From: Archaeoglobus sp. UBA234
Lineage (GTDB): Archaea > Halobacteriota > Archaeoglobi > Archaeoglobales > Archaeoglobaceae
Assembly: GCA_002494625.1 (NCBI GenBank)
Contig: DACH01000001.1
Coordinates: 62,001 to 126,000 of the forward strand
Length of the DNA: 64,000 nt
Direction: 5' to 3'
The notes beneath the pieces are model-generated. The model did not search any database and was not told where the DNA came from. It saw nothing but the letters and a program-made list of their open reading frames with translations. Of this stretch, positions 17,940 to 27,203 are shown piece by piece. The translations under genes were made by a program, and so were the position numbers. Within the stretch, counting starts at the first letter, position 1. Each line of letters opens with the position of its first letter.

Positions 17940-19358
17940 TCAATCAAAAAACAGATCAAGAGTCGCATCTTTAGGCTTTCTGACCTGTTTGTCCAGGTCT
18001 GTTTCCGGTTTCTCCTCTATTTCTTTTTCCTCTAGTTCGGGACCCTCTTCAAAGCCAGAGAGAAAGCTTTCATCAACTCTGTGAAGGTTGTGTTCATCGA
18101 TATACTTCATGATCGCCTCTGCCTTTGCTGCATCCCCTGTCATGAATTCAATATCATCGGCATCAAAATCATAAAAAACACTTATTCTGGCAGCTCTTTC
18201 AACTTCAATCCCCGATATAAGCGTTTTTATCAGAAAATATAACTCACTATAGGCTTTCTTCTGAGAAAGATGTGAAGCCTTTCCTATCTTTGCAAGAATC
18301 TTTCTCAGCTTCTCCCTTCTACCCCTGAAATGCATCATTCTCTGCCAGATCGCCGGTCTTCTGTATCTTGTGAAACCCTTATGCGGTTCTTTCTTCGATT
18401 GCTGAACTCCGACAGTCATCAGATATCCTGCATACTTCCATAGCCTGTAAAACTGTCTTCTCCTGACTCTCCCAAGAAAGATGTCTGCTCTTGACAGAAC
18501 TAACGATGCTTTCAGAAGATCCTCCCCTCTGTACTCAAGGGGTACGTTCTCGCTTACCCACCAGATGATATCTTCAGGTGATTCATCAAGTAACATGGAT
18601 TTCGAGTAAACTTCAGGGTCGAAAGATTTGAAGATTTTCTGAATCACTCTGAATATGTCAGTTTCCTGTGTTCTGGTAGCTGTCACCACATCTCCAATAG
18701 AGAGATGATCTTTTCCTTCTGCTGCAGCCTGCAGATCATTTATTGCTGCCCTTAAATCCCCTCCACTGTTCTTTGCTATAAGAGTTAAAGCATCGATGTC
18801 TGCCTTAATACCTTCTTTTCTGCATATTTCCCTGAGAACCTTAACCACAGACCGGTAATCTATCCTCCTGAAGCTCACAAACTCACATATACTTCTCAGT
18901 TCCCTTGAAAGTGCATAGGGATCGTTGGCTATCAGTATTATTGGCTGAGGGGGTTTTCTTTTAATTATTTTGATAAGAGCACCCTCACCACCCGCATCTT
19001 CTTTTTTGTGGATGTTGTCCACTTCGTCGAGAATAATTACTTTCCTTTTCCCCTCAGTGGTTCTGAGAAACTCACCTTCATCACTTATGGTTTCATTAAA
19101 GGCTCCTTCACCAACTACCCTGTTTATAATCTGCCAGCTCCTCTGATCGCTTGCATTCAGCTCAACAGCCTCCCAGCCATAGGTTGATGCAAGAGCTAAA
19201 GCCATGCTCGTTTTGCCTGTACCTGGTGGACCACCAAGTAAAAGAGGTTTTCTATGTTTTTCCCAGCTTTCTGCCCATTTCTTGACCTTATCAACAATAG
19301 TTTTACCTGCAACAATATCTCTGAGGTTTGATGGTCTGTATTTTTCCACCCACAGCAT
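17940..19358 (-). CDS. rfcL: Replication factor C large subunit
   Basis: 472 residues. The clamp-loader subunit opens the PCNA ring with ATP together with RFC small subunits. It starts with the RFC box LWVEKYRPSNLRDIVAG, then Walker A GGPPGTGKTS (~43), Walker B IILDEVDNI (~108), sensor region IANDPYALS and the AAA+ lid GGDLRAAINDLQA. The collar domain fills ~240-400. An acidic E/K-rich linker leads to the extreme C-terminal ATLDLFFD, which resembles a PCNA-interacting peptide (hydrophobic-x-x-FF) without the usual Gln. The start is the ATG at 19358. Confidence 0.96.
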   Translation of the reverse strand: MLWVEKYRPSNLRDIVAGKTIVDKVKKWAESWEKHRKPLLLGGPPGTGKTSMALALASTYGWEAVELNASDQRSWQIINRVVGEGAFNETISDEGEFLRTTEGKRKVIILDEVDNIHKKEDAGGEGALIKIIKRKPPQPIILIANDPYALSRELRSICEFVSFRRIDYRSVVKVLREICRKEGIKADIDALTLIAKNSGGDLRAAINDLQAAAEGKDHLSIGDVVTATRTQETDIFRVIQKIFKSFDPEVYSKSMLLDESPEDIIWWVSENVPLEYRGEDLLKASLVLSRADIFLGRVRRRQFYRLWKYAGYLMTVGVQQSKKEPHKGFTRYRRPAIWQRMMHFRGRREKLRKILAKIGKASHLSQKKAYSELYFLIKTLISGIEVERAARISVFYDFDADDIEFMTGDAAKAEAIMKYIDEHNLHRVDESFLSGFEEGPELEEKEIEEKPETDLDKQVRKPKDATLDLFFD

Positions 19359-19458
19359 TCACTGAAAGTCTCGAGAGATAATATATTACCCTTTTGTTAT
19401 CTCCTTAGACTTCTGAATTCAAAGTGTATTCACCTGATTTGATTATGTGGGTGATACA

Positions 19459-19467
19459 TTTTTTAAC
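19459..19467 (+). promoter_or_regulatory. TATA box deciding the methylthiotransferase start
   Basis: A TTTTTTAAC element is centred 27 bp before the ATG at 19490 and lies inside the longer open frame that begins at 19424. It favours the shorter protein. Confidence 0.5.
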
Positions 19468-19489
19468 CCCACGACTGATAGAATTCTGG

Positions 19490-20767
19490 ATGGAAAACTG
19501 CAGGGTTTACATCGAGACCTATGGATGCACAAGCAATCAGGCTGACTCGGATATAATGAGAGGTATCATAAAAAGAAGATTTATTCTTTCAGATGACAGT
19601 GAAAAAAGTGATATCGTGGTTATAAATTCATGTGGTGTTGTTGAGCACACCGAAAGAAAGATTCTTCGCCGGATAGATGAGCTGAAAAAAAAAGGGAAAA
19701 AGGTTGTGCTTGCAGGCTGTCTTCCAAGAATAGCCGATGCGAATGGTGCAGACTCTATCGTGACACCCGACAATCTCGAACTCATTGGAGATGTTATCGG
19801 GGCTCTGATTGATGGAAAGAGGTTGAATTTAGACAGGAGAAAAAAAATCGACAAATCAGAGTTAAGATGCATCAAGGAAAGATTGAAGGAGAATAAAATA
19901 GCCATAGTTTCAATTTCAGATGGTTGCTTAGGAAGCTGTGCCTACTGTGCCACCAGGTTTGCAAGAGGCAGGCTTTTCAGCTTCAAACCTGAAAACATCG
20001 TGGAAGAAGTAAAAGAGGCTGTGAGTCAGGGATTCAAGGAGATACAGCTGACTTCACAGGATACTGCTGCCTACGGTTTTGATGGAAGAAGCTATAACCT
20101 TGCAGACCTCCTGAATGAGATTTCAAAAATTGAAGGAGAGTTCAGGGTTAGAGTCGGGATGATGAATCCCAATAACGCGATAGAAATACTCGATGAGCTT
20201 GTTGATGCCTTTAAGAGTGAAAAGATCTTTAAGTTCATTCACATTCCGGTTCAGAGCGGTGATAATGGAGTTATTGAAAGAATGAACAGAAACTACACCG
20301 TTGAAGAGTTTATTGAGATTGTCTCAGCTTTCAGAAGAGAATTCGATGACATAACTCTTTCAACAGACATAATCGTCGGCTTTCCAGGAGAGACTGACGA
20401 GGAATTCACTGAGAGCTGCAGGCTGATTGAGAAGGTGAAACCAGATATTGTAAATATAACCCGATTTTCTCCAAGAAAAGGTACACCTGCCTCGAAAATG
20501 AAAGATATGCCAGATAGGATAAAAAAGGAGAGAAGCAGAATTTTAACGGAGCTGGCTATGAAGATTGGGGAGGAGAACAACAAAAATCACACGGGAAAAG
20601 AGTACAGAGTTCTTGTTACAAAAAGGGGGAAAAAAGATACATTTCTTTCAAGAACAGATTCTTACAGACCCGTCATTCTCAAGGGGGTTGAGCCCGGCAA
20701 ATTCTATCATGTAAGAATTGTAGACTTCACCTTCAATTATCTTAGGGGAAAGGTGGTGGAAAAATAG
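19490..20767 (+). CDS. tRNA t6A37 methylthiotransferase (MtaB/CDKAL1-type)
   Basis: 425 residues in three domains. The N-terminal UPF0004 domain starts VYIETYGCTSNQADSD with its Cys triad (GCTSNQ, NSCGVVE, AGCLPR). The radical SAM cluster is SDGCLGSCAYCATRFARG (~145). A C-terminal TRAM-like RNA-binding domain includes GKEYRVLVTKRGKK. The enzyme converts N6-threonylcarbamoyl-A37 to its 2-methylthio form in ANN-decoding tRNAs. Archaeal members of this architecture belong to the CDKAL1-like group. The ATG at 19490 gives the family N-terminus directly and fits the TATA spacing. Confidence 0.92.
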   Translation: MENCRVYIETYGCTSNQADSDIMRGIIKRRFILSDDSEKSDIVVINSCGVVEHTERKILRRIDELKKKGKKVVLAGCLPRIADANGADSIVTPDNLELIGDVIGALIDGKRLNLDRRKKIDKSELRCIKERLKENKIAIVSISDGCLGSCAYCATRFARGRLFSFKPENIVEEVKEAVSQGFKEIQLTSQDTAAYGFDGRSYNLADLLNEISKIEGEFRVRVGMMNPNNAIEILDELVDAFKSEKIFKFIHIPVQSGDNGVIERMNRNYTVEEFIEIVSAFRREFDDITLSTDIIVGFPGETDEEFTESCRLIEKVKPDIVNITRFSPRKGTPASKMKDMPDRIKKERSRILTELAMKIGEENNKNHTGKEYRVLVTKRGKKDTFLSRTDSYRPVILKGVEPGKFYHVRIVDFTFNYLRGKVVEK

Positions 20768-20794
20768 TTTATACCCCCTCAGAATCTTTTTTTC

Positions 20795-21445
20795 ATGCAT
20801 TCAAAATTCATCGATCTCTCCCACAAAATTGAAGAGGATATGCCCACCTTTAAAGGGATTGAAAAGCCCAGAATCTATCCTGTACTTACACACGAAGCAT
20901 CCAGACAGAGATATTCGGGGTTTGCAGAATTTGAGCTGACAAGAGTGGAACTCACAACGAGCATAGGAACTTACATTGACTCCCCATACCACAGACACAG
21001 AGACATGGAGGACATTTCTTCAATAAAACTTGAAGATGTGATCCTCGACGGTGTTCTGGCAAAATCAAGGGGTAAGGCACTTTTCCCTGAGTCACTTGAA
21101 ATGGAGGATAAAAATCTGAGTGGAAAGGCAGTCCTTATCAACACCGGATGGAGCAGGTTCTGGAGAAGTGAGGAGTATTTTGATCATCCCTTTGTAACTG
21201 CCGAACTTGCAGAATATTTTGTTGAGCAAAATGTAAGGCTCGTTGGAATAGACACAATAAATATAGACAACCCCGAGGATTTATCCCGCCCTGCACATAC
21301 AATTCTGCTGAGAAACCACATCTATATTGTGGAGAACCTCAACAACCTACATCTCCTTTACGGCAAAAAATTCATTTTCTTCGCAGTCCCACTTAAAATC
21401 AGGGCTGCAGCCTTTCCCGTAAGGGCATTTGCAGAGATCTTTTAG
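20795..21445 (+). CDS. Cyclase-family (kynurenine-formamidase-like) protein with altered metal motif
   Basis: 216 residues of the PF04199 cyclase/formamidase fold: start FIDLSHKIEEDMP, central IGTYIDSPYHRH, VLINTGWS, and GIDTINIDNPED near the end. The family metal motif is HxGTHxDxPxH. Here the first His is Ser and the second is Tyr (SIGTYIDSPYH), so two of the usual ligands are missing. Catalysis by the standard metal mechanism is therefore doubtful and a binding or altered role is possible. TTTATAC centred ~24 bp upstream makes a leaderless start at 20795 likely. Confidence 0.75.
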   Translation: MHSKFIDLSHKIEEDMPTFKGIEKPRIYPVLTHEASRQRYSGFAEFELTRVELTTSIGTYIDSPYHRHRDMEDISSIKLEDVILDGVLAKSRGKALFPESLEMEDKNLSGKAVLINTGWSRFWRSEEYFDHPFVTAELAEYFVEQNVRLVGIDTINIDNPEDLSRPAHTILLRNHIYIVENLNNLHLLYGKKFIFFAVPLKIRAAAFPVRAFAEIF

Positions 21446-21485
21446 CACAACAAAAGATTTATTTTTTAATAATTAATTTTAAACG

Positions 21486-22730
21486 ATGTACTCATACAGG
21501 AGAAGATGGTTAATATTTGGAGTTCTTGCTGCAATCTATTTCTTCGTTTACTTCCACCGTACATCCTCTGCTGTGATTGCTAAAGAACTGATGGTCGAGT
21601 TTGGAGTTTCAGCTGTTGCAATTGGATTGATGTCCTCCCTTTATTTCTACCCCTACGCACTCATGCAAATTCCAGTTGGAATGCTTAGCGATACGGTAGG
21701 AACAAGAAGAACTGCCACTTTCTTCACCTTCTTGGCTTTTGCAGGGGCAACCCTTTTTGGCTTATCTCAAAACTTCTCGATGGTTCTTTTTGCCAGACTT
21801 CTGATGGGTATAGGGGTTTCAGGGGTTTACATCCCAACCCTCAAGATACTATCCCAGTGGTTCAGACAGCATGAGTTCGCAAGTCTAACAGGTCTTTTGC
21901 TTGCAATAGGTAACTTCGGGGCGATCTCTTCTGCATATCCTCTTGCAATGATGGTGATTTTCTTTGGATGGAGGAGTTCCTTTCTTGTCATAGGATCCAT
22001 TACTTTTACTCTTGCTGTACTCTGCTGGGTCTTTGTTCGAGACTCCCCGGCATCGGTTGGACTCAAGCCACTCTACAGAACAACTCTTGAGAAGGTCAAT
22101 GTGAAAGAAGGTGTCAAGAGTGTTGTAAAAAACAGGTACTTCTGGCCCCTTGCAATATGGTTCTTCTTTGAGTATGGTGCGCTGATGGGATTCCAGGGGC
22201 TGTGGGGAGGACCCTACCTGATCGAAGTTTATGGGATGAGCAAGGCAGAGGCTGGAGCAATTCTTATGACAGTCGGGATAGGAGTGATGATCGGAAGCCC
22301 TGTTATAGGTCTGCTTTCCGACAGAGTTTTTAAAAATAGAAAGAAAACTCTGATAACATTTACAGCCATATACTTCCTGATCTGGATACCTCTGGCTTTT
22401 TCAACTTCACTTTCAGTTTTTGTTCTCTATGCCATAGCCTTTATCATGGGCTTTTCAGGAAGCGTACTGATAATCACTTTCACTTCAACAAAGGAGCTCT
22501 TTCCACTGAAAATAACAGGAATTGCCACAAGCATGGTAAACATATTCCCATTCATTGGTGGTGCAGTATTCCAGACTGTGATGGGGTATATCATGGATAC
22601 CATTGGTAAAAGAGGTGAGAGCTATCCACCCGAGGCTTATCTGCTGGCTTTCAAATTCTGTCTGATTGCTGCCCTCATTTCACTTGTGTTTTCATTTTTG
22701 ACCAAAGAAACTTACACAGCTGAGAGCTAA
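21486..22730 (+). CDS. Major facilitator superfamily transporter
   Basis: 414 residues with twelve predicted membrane spans in two halves joined by a loop near residues 190-215. Motif A appears as GMLSDTVGTRRT between spans 2 and 3 and again, weaker, as GLLSDRVFKNRKK in the second half. The opening (RWLIFGVLAAIYFFVYFHRTS) and the RLLMGIGVSGVYIPTLKIL segment resemble the organic anion/phosphate-sugar or nitrate/nitrite-like families. The substrate is not determined. It is a single gene, preceded by an AT-rich TATA-like stretch. Confidence 0.88.
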   Translation: MYSYRRRWLIFGVLAAIYFFVYFHRTSSAVIAKELMVEFGVSAVAIGLMSSLYFYPYALMQIPVGMLSDTVGTRRTATFFTFLAFAGATLFGLSQNFSMVLFARLLMGIGVSGVYIPTLKILSQWFRQHEFASLTGLLLAIGNFGAISSAYPLAMMVIFFGWRSSFLVIGSITFTLAVLCWVFVRDSPASVGLKPLYRTTLEKVNVKEGVKSVVKNRYFWPLAIWFFFEYGALMGFQGLWGGPYLIEVYGMSKAEAGAILMTVGIGVMIGSPVIGLLSDRVFKNRKKTLITFTAIYFLIWIPLAFSTSLSVFVLYAIAFIMGFSGSVLIITFTSTKELFPLKITGIATSMVNIFPFIGGAVFQTVMGYIMDTIGKRGESYPPEAYLLAFKFCLIAALISLVFSFLTKETYTAES

Positions 22731-22761
22731 GTTTATCTGGAATAAAATAGAAACCTGATCT

Positions 22762-23292
22762 ATGGAAAAATCAACCCAGGATAAAAGAGTAAAACCCTTC
22801 ATCGATAGCCTTGAAGTTAGAAGGAGAGTGAGGGATTTCCTCATATCAAAAAAAGGTTACAGGGCAGATGATATTGTCGAGAATGTTTTGGTGGAAGTCA
22901 ATGATATTGCTATCCCCATAGACATTCTCATAACCATCGATGGAAAAAACAGAGTGATCGTTCTCTGTGAATCTCCAAGTGAGAACCTCTCACTCACCTC
23001 AAGAATTGCAAACCTCATTGCCAAGATTATGGATGGTCCCCCAGCTATCGCAGTTGCAACCAACCTCGACGATACTGAAATTATGGATTTGAGCCGTAAA
23101 AAAACAAGCTTTGGGCTCGATAAATTCCCGAGCAGAGAGGAAGCTGAAAAACTTGTATTTTCACCAGACATAAATAGAAAAGATGAGGTGAAAAAGCTGA
23201 TTGAGTCTTTATATTCTCTGAAAGCATGCAAATGTGGTATCGGCAAAAGCCTTGAAGAGTCGCTTAAAAGCTCTGAATTTGAAAATCAGTAA
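22762..23292 (+). CDS. Type I restriction R-subunit N-terminal-like (HSDR_N) domain protein
   Basis: 176 residues. The region from EVRRRVRDFLISKKGY to PIDILITIDGKNRVIVLCESP matches stand-alone HSDR_N domain proteins, which have a PD-(D/E)xK-like fold. The Asp of PIDILI and Glu of VLCES are in position for the catalytic acids, but the partner Lys is replaced by Ser-Pro (ESPS), so nuclease activity is questionable. A C-terminal CKCG motif is present. No methyltransferase or specificity gene is near, so this is not a restriction locus. A TATA-like GTTTATC fits a leaderless start. Confidence 0.65.
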   Translation: MEKSTQDKRVKPFIDSLEVRRRVRDFLISKKGYRADDIVENVLVEVNDIAIPIDILITIDGKNRVIVLCESPSENLSLTSRIANLIAKIMDGPPAIAVATNLDDTEIMDLSRKKTSFGLDKFPSREEAEKLVFSPDINRKDEVKKLIESLYSLKACKCGIGKSLEESLKSSEFENQ

Positions 23293-23304
23293 AAATAGAT
23301 AAAA

Positions 23305-24531
23305 TTAATAGGAGGTTCTTGGATTTATCTCTCCAACCAGGTTTTCTCTTACAAGCTTTTTTGCCTCCTCAACCGGATAATTCCCCAGAAGCCACATTAC
23401 TTTTATCAGAGCTGTCTCAGGAAGCATGTCTTCTCCTTCAATCACACCAGCCCTGAGTAAATCTCTTCCAGTATCATATACTCTATCACAAACCCTCCCC
23501 CAAAGACACTGAGAAGTCATTACAACGATAGAATCCTCAGTAATTCTCTTAAGTGTGTCAACCCAGTCAGTGGAGACATGTCCGAGTCCTGTACCTTCTA
23601 TTACAAACCCCCTGAATCCCTTTTCGTGGAAGTACTCAATTACATCGGGCTTTAACCCGGGGAAGAACTTTATTAGGATGCATTTTTCCTCAAGACCTTC
23701 TCTCAGCAAAAGCTCCCTTTCATCCCTTTTTATTCTCTCAACAATCCACTCAATCTTTCCGGTGGGATACTCTATCTTTCCAAGGGGCTGCTGATTGACT
23801 GACTGAAAAGCATCCCTTCTGGATGTATGGTTCTTCCTCACCTTCACACCCCTGTGAATGTAACAGAAGTCATCTGAAGTTGATGCATGCATCACCACAA
23901 CAACCTCTCCAAGATCGGATGTGGCAGCATGGGCAGCACATAGAAGGTTCATGGTTGCATCACTTGATGGTCTGTCCGAACTTCTCTGAGAGCCAACAAA
24001 AACAACTGGAGAAGGTGTTGACAGCATAAATGAGATGGCTGAAGCGGTGTATGCCATTGTGTCTGTTCCATGGGTTACAATTACTCCTTCATAACCTTCC
24101 TTTATGCTCGAGTAGATCTCCTTAGCAAGTTCCACCCAGTATGCAGGCTTCATGTTTTCTGAAAGGATATTGTAAAGGAGAACTGAATCCACATTACATA
24201 TCTCCTTGAGCTCGGGAACCTCGCTGAGGATTTCTTCTGAGGAAAACTGACTTGTAACAGCCCCGGTTCTGTAATCAACTTTACTAGCTATTGTTCCCCC
24301 AGTTGAGATTATTTTTACATCAGGTAAATCAGGATGTTCTGGAGGTTTTTCCAGCTCAATTACAGGTTTTTTCTCCTCCATCACCTCAATAATTTCATAG
24401 TCTTTTAAACCAACATTGTAACCGCTATCAAGTTTCAGAATAAGGGTTTCTGAGCGTGAGGGCATTGCAATCCCTTCGAAAATTCTACCACCCTTTCTAA
24501 CCTTAACCCTTTTTCCCTCTATACCTTCCAT
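23305..24531 (-). CDS. gatD: Glutamyl-tRNA(Gln) amidotransferase subunit D
   Basis: 408 residues. An N-terminal small beta domain (~1-60, GKRVKVRKGGRIFEGIAMP) precedes the asparaginase-like part with ISTGGTIAS (catalytic Thr), VTHGTDTMAYTA (second Thr and Asp) and FVGSQRSSDRPSSD. With GatE it makes Gln-tRNA(Gln) from Glu-tRNA(Gln), using ammonia released by GatD from Gln. GatE is not in the window. The ATG at 24531 is preceded by AGGAGAG within the end of argH, so this start beats the frame extension to 24624. It is coupled to argH (4-bp gap). Confidence 0.94.
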   Translation of the reverse strand: MEGIEGKRVKVRKGGRIFEGIAMPSRSETLILKLDSGYNVGLKDYEIIEVMEEKKPVIELEKPPEHPDLPDVKIISTGGTIASKVDYRTGAVTSQFSSEEILSEVPELKEICNVDSVLLYNILSENMKPAYWVELAKEIYSSIKEGYEGVIVTHGTDTMAYTASAISFMLSTPSPVVFVGSQRSSDRPSSDATMNLLCAAHAATSDLGEVVVVMHASTSDDFCYIHRGVKVRKNHTSRRDAFQSVNQQPLGKIEYPTGKIEWIVERIKRDERELLLREGLEEKCILIKFFPGLKPDVIEYFHEKGFRGFVIEGTGLGHVSTDWVDTLKRITEDSIVVMTSQCLWGRVCDRVYDTGRDLLRAGVIEGEDMLPETALIKVMWLLGNYPVEEAKKLVRENLVGEINPRTSY

Positions 24532-24535
24532 TGAA

Positions 24536-26020
24536 TCACTCTCCTGTAAGCTTTTTAATCTCTGAATACAGTCTTTCAAGAGATGCAGATAATCTTTCGA
24601 CGAGATTTTCAACCTCCTCCACATCTACTTCCAGCAGAGATTTTCTGCTCTCTATCATTCTGATTACCTCTTCCCTTCTGGGTGAGCCAGTATTCTTTTT
24701 CCTTTCAACAACCCTTTCAGGTGTTTTTACTTCCATTAAATCTTTTTCATCAATCTGCTTAGCTTTCTCGGCAACTTCCCTGCTCACATTCATCGCTGCT
24801 CTGACAATATCCTCCTTTGTCGGATTGAACTTCTGTTCCATCGCGAGACTTCCCACTATCTTATGCGCGATTCTGAAGGGGATTTTCAGCTTCTGAACAA
24901 GCATATCAGCTATCTCAGTTGCTGTTGTGAATCCTTTTCCTGCTTTCTCCTCCAGAACATCTGCTTTAAACTTTACCCCATTAAGAAGTCTTGAAATGAG
25001 AATCGTGCAGATTTCTGCACTCTCCATGCTGAAATAAAGGAGGGGGTTGATTTCCTGAAAGTCTCTGTTATAGGAGAAGGGCATCGCCTTGTAAATCATC
25101 ATTGCAGAGCTTAAATTGCCGAAAACTCTTCCAGCTCTTGCTCTGATTAACTCTGCAATATCCGGATTCTTTTTTTGGGGCATTATACTTGATGATGATG
25201 CTAAATCATCCGGAAGTTCAACAAAACCAAATTCTGAACTCCATAGAATAAGCTCTTCAGCTATTCTGCTGAGGGACTGCATTAAGGAGGAGCACACAAA
25301 AATTGATTCAAGTGCAAAGTCCCTTGAAGAGACCGCATCCATTGAATTCTCGACTATCCCATCAAATCCAAGGACTTCTGCGACAAAGATTCTGTCCAGT
25401 TCGAAGGAGGTGGAAGCAAAGGCAGCCGAACCGAGAGGGGAAAGGTTTACCCTCCTGAAAGCATCCTTTGCTCTCTGAAATTCCCTTTCTATCATGTCAT
25501 GGTACGCTAAAAGGTGATGGGATAGTCTCGTTGGCTGTGCATACTGGAGATGAGTAAAACCCGGACAGACGACATCAATATGCTTCTCAGCAAGGGAGAG
25601 CAGGATTGCCCTCAATTCAAGTACTGAACTCATCAGCGAGAGTAATTTATCCCTTGCAAGAAGTCTGAGGCAGGTTGCAACCTCATCATTTCTTGATCTT
25701 CCTGTATGCATTTTCATTCCACTGTCCGTTATTGATGTCAACTTTGCTTCTATAGCCTCATGAACATCCTCATATTCATCTGATAACCCATCAAAGCCTT
25801 CATCTCTTATTCTGAGGAGTCCGAGCAAAATCTCTTTTGCTTCTCCATCATCAATATGCCCCATCCTGTGAAGACAGAGTGTGTGTGCAATATCTACAAG
25901 AATGTCATAGTAGAATATGTTCTTATCATCTTTCATAGAGGAGGAGAATCTAAGTGCAAGTCTGTCCATCGGCTTTGCAAGCCTGCTCCTCACAACGGAT
26001 TTGGCATTCTCTTCTGTCAC
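24536..26020 (-). CDS. argH: Argininosuccinate lyase
   Basis: 494 residues. It splits argininosuccinate into arginine and fumarate, the last step of arginine synthesis. The fumarase/aspartase superfamily signature SSSIMPQKKNPD is intact, with MKMHTGRSRNDEVAT (substrate-binding) and PGFTHLQYAQPT (catalytic His region). Length is slightly above the usual ~460-490 because of a charged C-terminal helix. It is the first gene of a two-gene unit with gatD downstream. argG is not in the window. Confidence 0.95.
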   Translation of the reverse strand: MTEENAKSVVRSRLAKPMDRLALRFSSSMKDDKNIFYYDILVDIAHTLCLHRMGHIDDGEAKEILLGLLRIRDEGFDGLSDEYEDVHEAIEAKLTSITDSGMKMHTGRSRNDEVATCLRLLARDKLLSLMSSVLELRAILLSLAEKHIDVVCPGFTHLQYAQPTRLSHHLLAYHDMIEREFQRAKDAFRRVNLSPLGSAAFASTSFELDRIFVAEVLGFDGIVENSMDAVSSRDFALESIFVCSSLMQSLSRIAEELILWSSEFGFVELPDDLASSSSIMPQKKNPDIAELIRARAGRVFGNLSSAMMIYKAMPFSYNRDFQEINPLLYFSMESAEICTILISRLLNGVKFKADVLEEKAGKGFTTATEIADMLVQKLKIPFRIAHKIVGSLAMEQKFNPTKEDIVRAAMNVSREVAEKAKQIDEKDLMEVKTPERVVERKKNTGSPRREEVIRMIESRKSLLEVDVEEVENLVERLSASLERLYSEIKKLTGE

Positions 26021-26095
26021 ATTACCACCTTTACCTCATCTATCTTTCTCCCAATTAAAGTCTTGCTCTGAATTTATTCAAAAATCACCATCAGA

Positions 26096-26356
26096 CTACC
26101 TCTTTCTCCACCACAACTCCCCTTTATAATACACTCTCAGTACTCTGTGAAGAGGGATAGGCGTTCCATCCTCCAGATAAAGAAACTTATGTCCCACTTC
26201 TTTAATATCACTCCCTTTAAGGGTTGAAACACCCTTCGGACGATCGATGTAATGAATCAACACCTCCCCAGTATCACAATCAGGATTCCAGATAAAATAG
26301 TTAAAAAGCTCTCTGAGAGTTTTGAATTTCTTTCTGAAAACTCGTTCTTTTTTCAT
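26096..26356 (-). CDS. UPF0248/DUF504 family small protein
   Basis: 86 residues. The pattern FNYFIWNP near residue 20, YIDRPKG, a central GSDIKEVG, IPLHRVLRVYYKGELWW at the C-terminus is typical of the archaeal DUF504 (UPF0248, MJ1316-like) family, predicted to act in RNA end repair or RNA binding. The function is not established here. The ORF lies 18 bp downstream of the winged-helix gene on the same strand and probably shares its mRNA. Confidence 0.8.
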   Translation of the reverse strand: MKKERVFRKKFKTLRELFNYFIWNPDCDTGEVLIHYIDRPKGVSTLKGSDIKEVGHKFLYLEDGTPIPLHRVLRVYYKGELWWRKR

Positions 26357-26374
26357 GACTCAAAAAAGTAAGGT

Positions 26375-26890
26375 TTAGATTTCCTGATCTTTTGCAAGTT
26401 CTATTAACTGACCTTTAACATTCAATTTCAGAGAGCGCTTTGCAGCTGCCCGGATAATCAATGGATCAAGCTCCAGACTTCTGCTTATATGTGGAACCGA
26501 CATCCTTCCCACATTGATTTCATCAATGATTTTCGAGACTATGTTTTCTATCTCATTGTCTGGAAGGAATATAATCTCCAGAATCTTATTAAGATCCTTA
26601 AGAGATGTATAGAAGTTGGCACTCAGGTGAGTGTAGCTCACATGGTATTCCTTTTCAGGTGTGTCTCCTGGATTTGCTGGCATTCTCCACTTTACTTCCA
26701 GCATCCCTGCATGCTTCAGGATTTTCAGAGCTTCCTCCACTCCATCTCCGAACTCATTTTCCAGCTCTTTGAAGGTCATCCACCTGTCAAGCAAGGATTC
26801 ATAAACCTTCCTGTAAATTTTTGTTGAGAATATCTGCAGGATCGGAACAAGTTCCACTATGTCGCTTACAAGCTTTGCTCGCTTTGCCAT
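26375..26890 (-). CDS. Winged-helix (ArsR-like) DNA-binding protein
   Basis: 171 residues. Residues ~15-85 form a predicted winged helix: LLDRWMTFKELENEFGDGVEEALKILKHAGMLEVKW reads as helix-turn-helix plus wing. A second HTH-like stretch (MSVPHISRSLELDPLIIRAAAKR) sits near residue 135, so the protein may have two DNA-contacting units. No ligand motif is visible. It is probably an archaeal transcription regulator with unknown targets. It has its own promoter (TATA near 26934-26944) and a GGTGGTGAA ribosome binding site before the ATG. Confidence 0.7.
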   Translation of the reverse strand: MAKRAKLVSDIVELVPILQIFSTKIYRKVYESLLDRWMTFKELENEFGDGVEEALKILKHAGMLEVKWRMPANPGDTPEKEYHVSYTHLSANFYTSLKDLNKILEIIFLPDNEIENIVSKIIDEINVGRMSVPHISRSLELDPLIIRAAAKRSLKLNVKGQLIELAKDQEI

Positions 26891-27203
26891 TTCACCACCT
26901 TCAAAATAATCAAAACTTTCTATTCGGCACGATATTTTTAATTTTCTATACAGTAAAATATGCTCTTGGGCTTATGTTTATGTCCTCAATGTTTTTATCT
27001 GGTTTTTATTCACAGTTTAACCTTCAAATTCGGGTAAAAAACCTCATCAAGCAATAATTTCCAATCTTAGGTTCTATTGAGTTGATTGAAAGAATAAGAG
27101 CCTTATATGGGGTGATCTCCCAAACCAGTTTACAGGCAAAACAGAAAACTTCCATTAAACTGACAAAAAACTTTAAAGCCATCAGTGCCAGAGGTGTTGA
27201 GGA
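26891..27203. other. Intergenic region, 313 bp, divergent promoters
   Basis: AT-rich gap between the winged-helix gene (minus) and the dCMP deaminase gene (plus). Visible elements are a minus-strand TATA-like stretch at 26934-26944 with a ribosome binding site by 26891-26900, and a plus-strand ACTTTAAAG at 27170-27178 for the deaminase gene, followed by GAGGTG before its ATG. The middle (~26950-27160) shows no ORF, repeat or hairpin that I can support. Confidence 0.5.
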
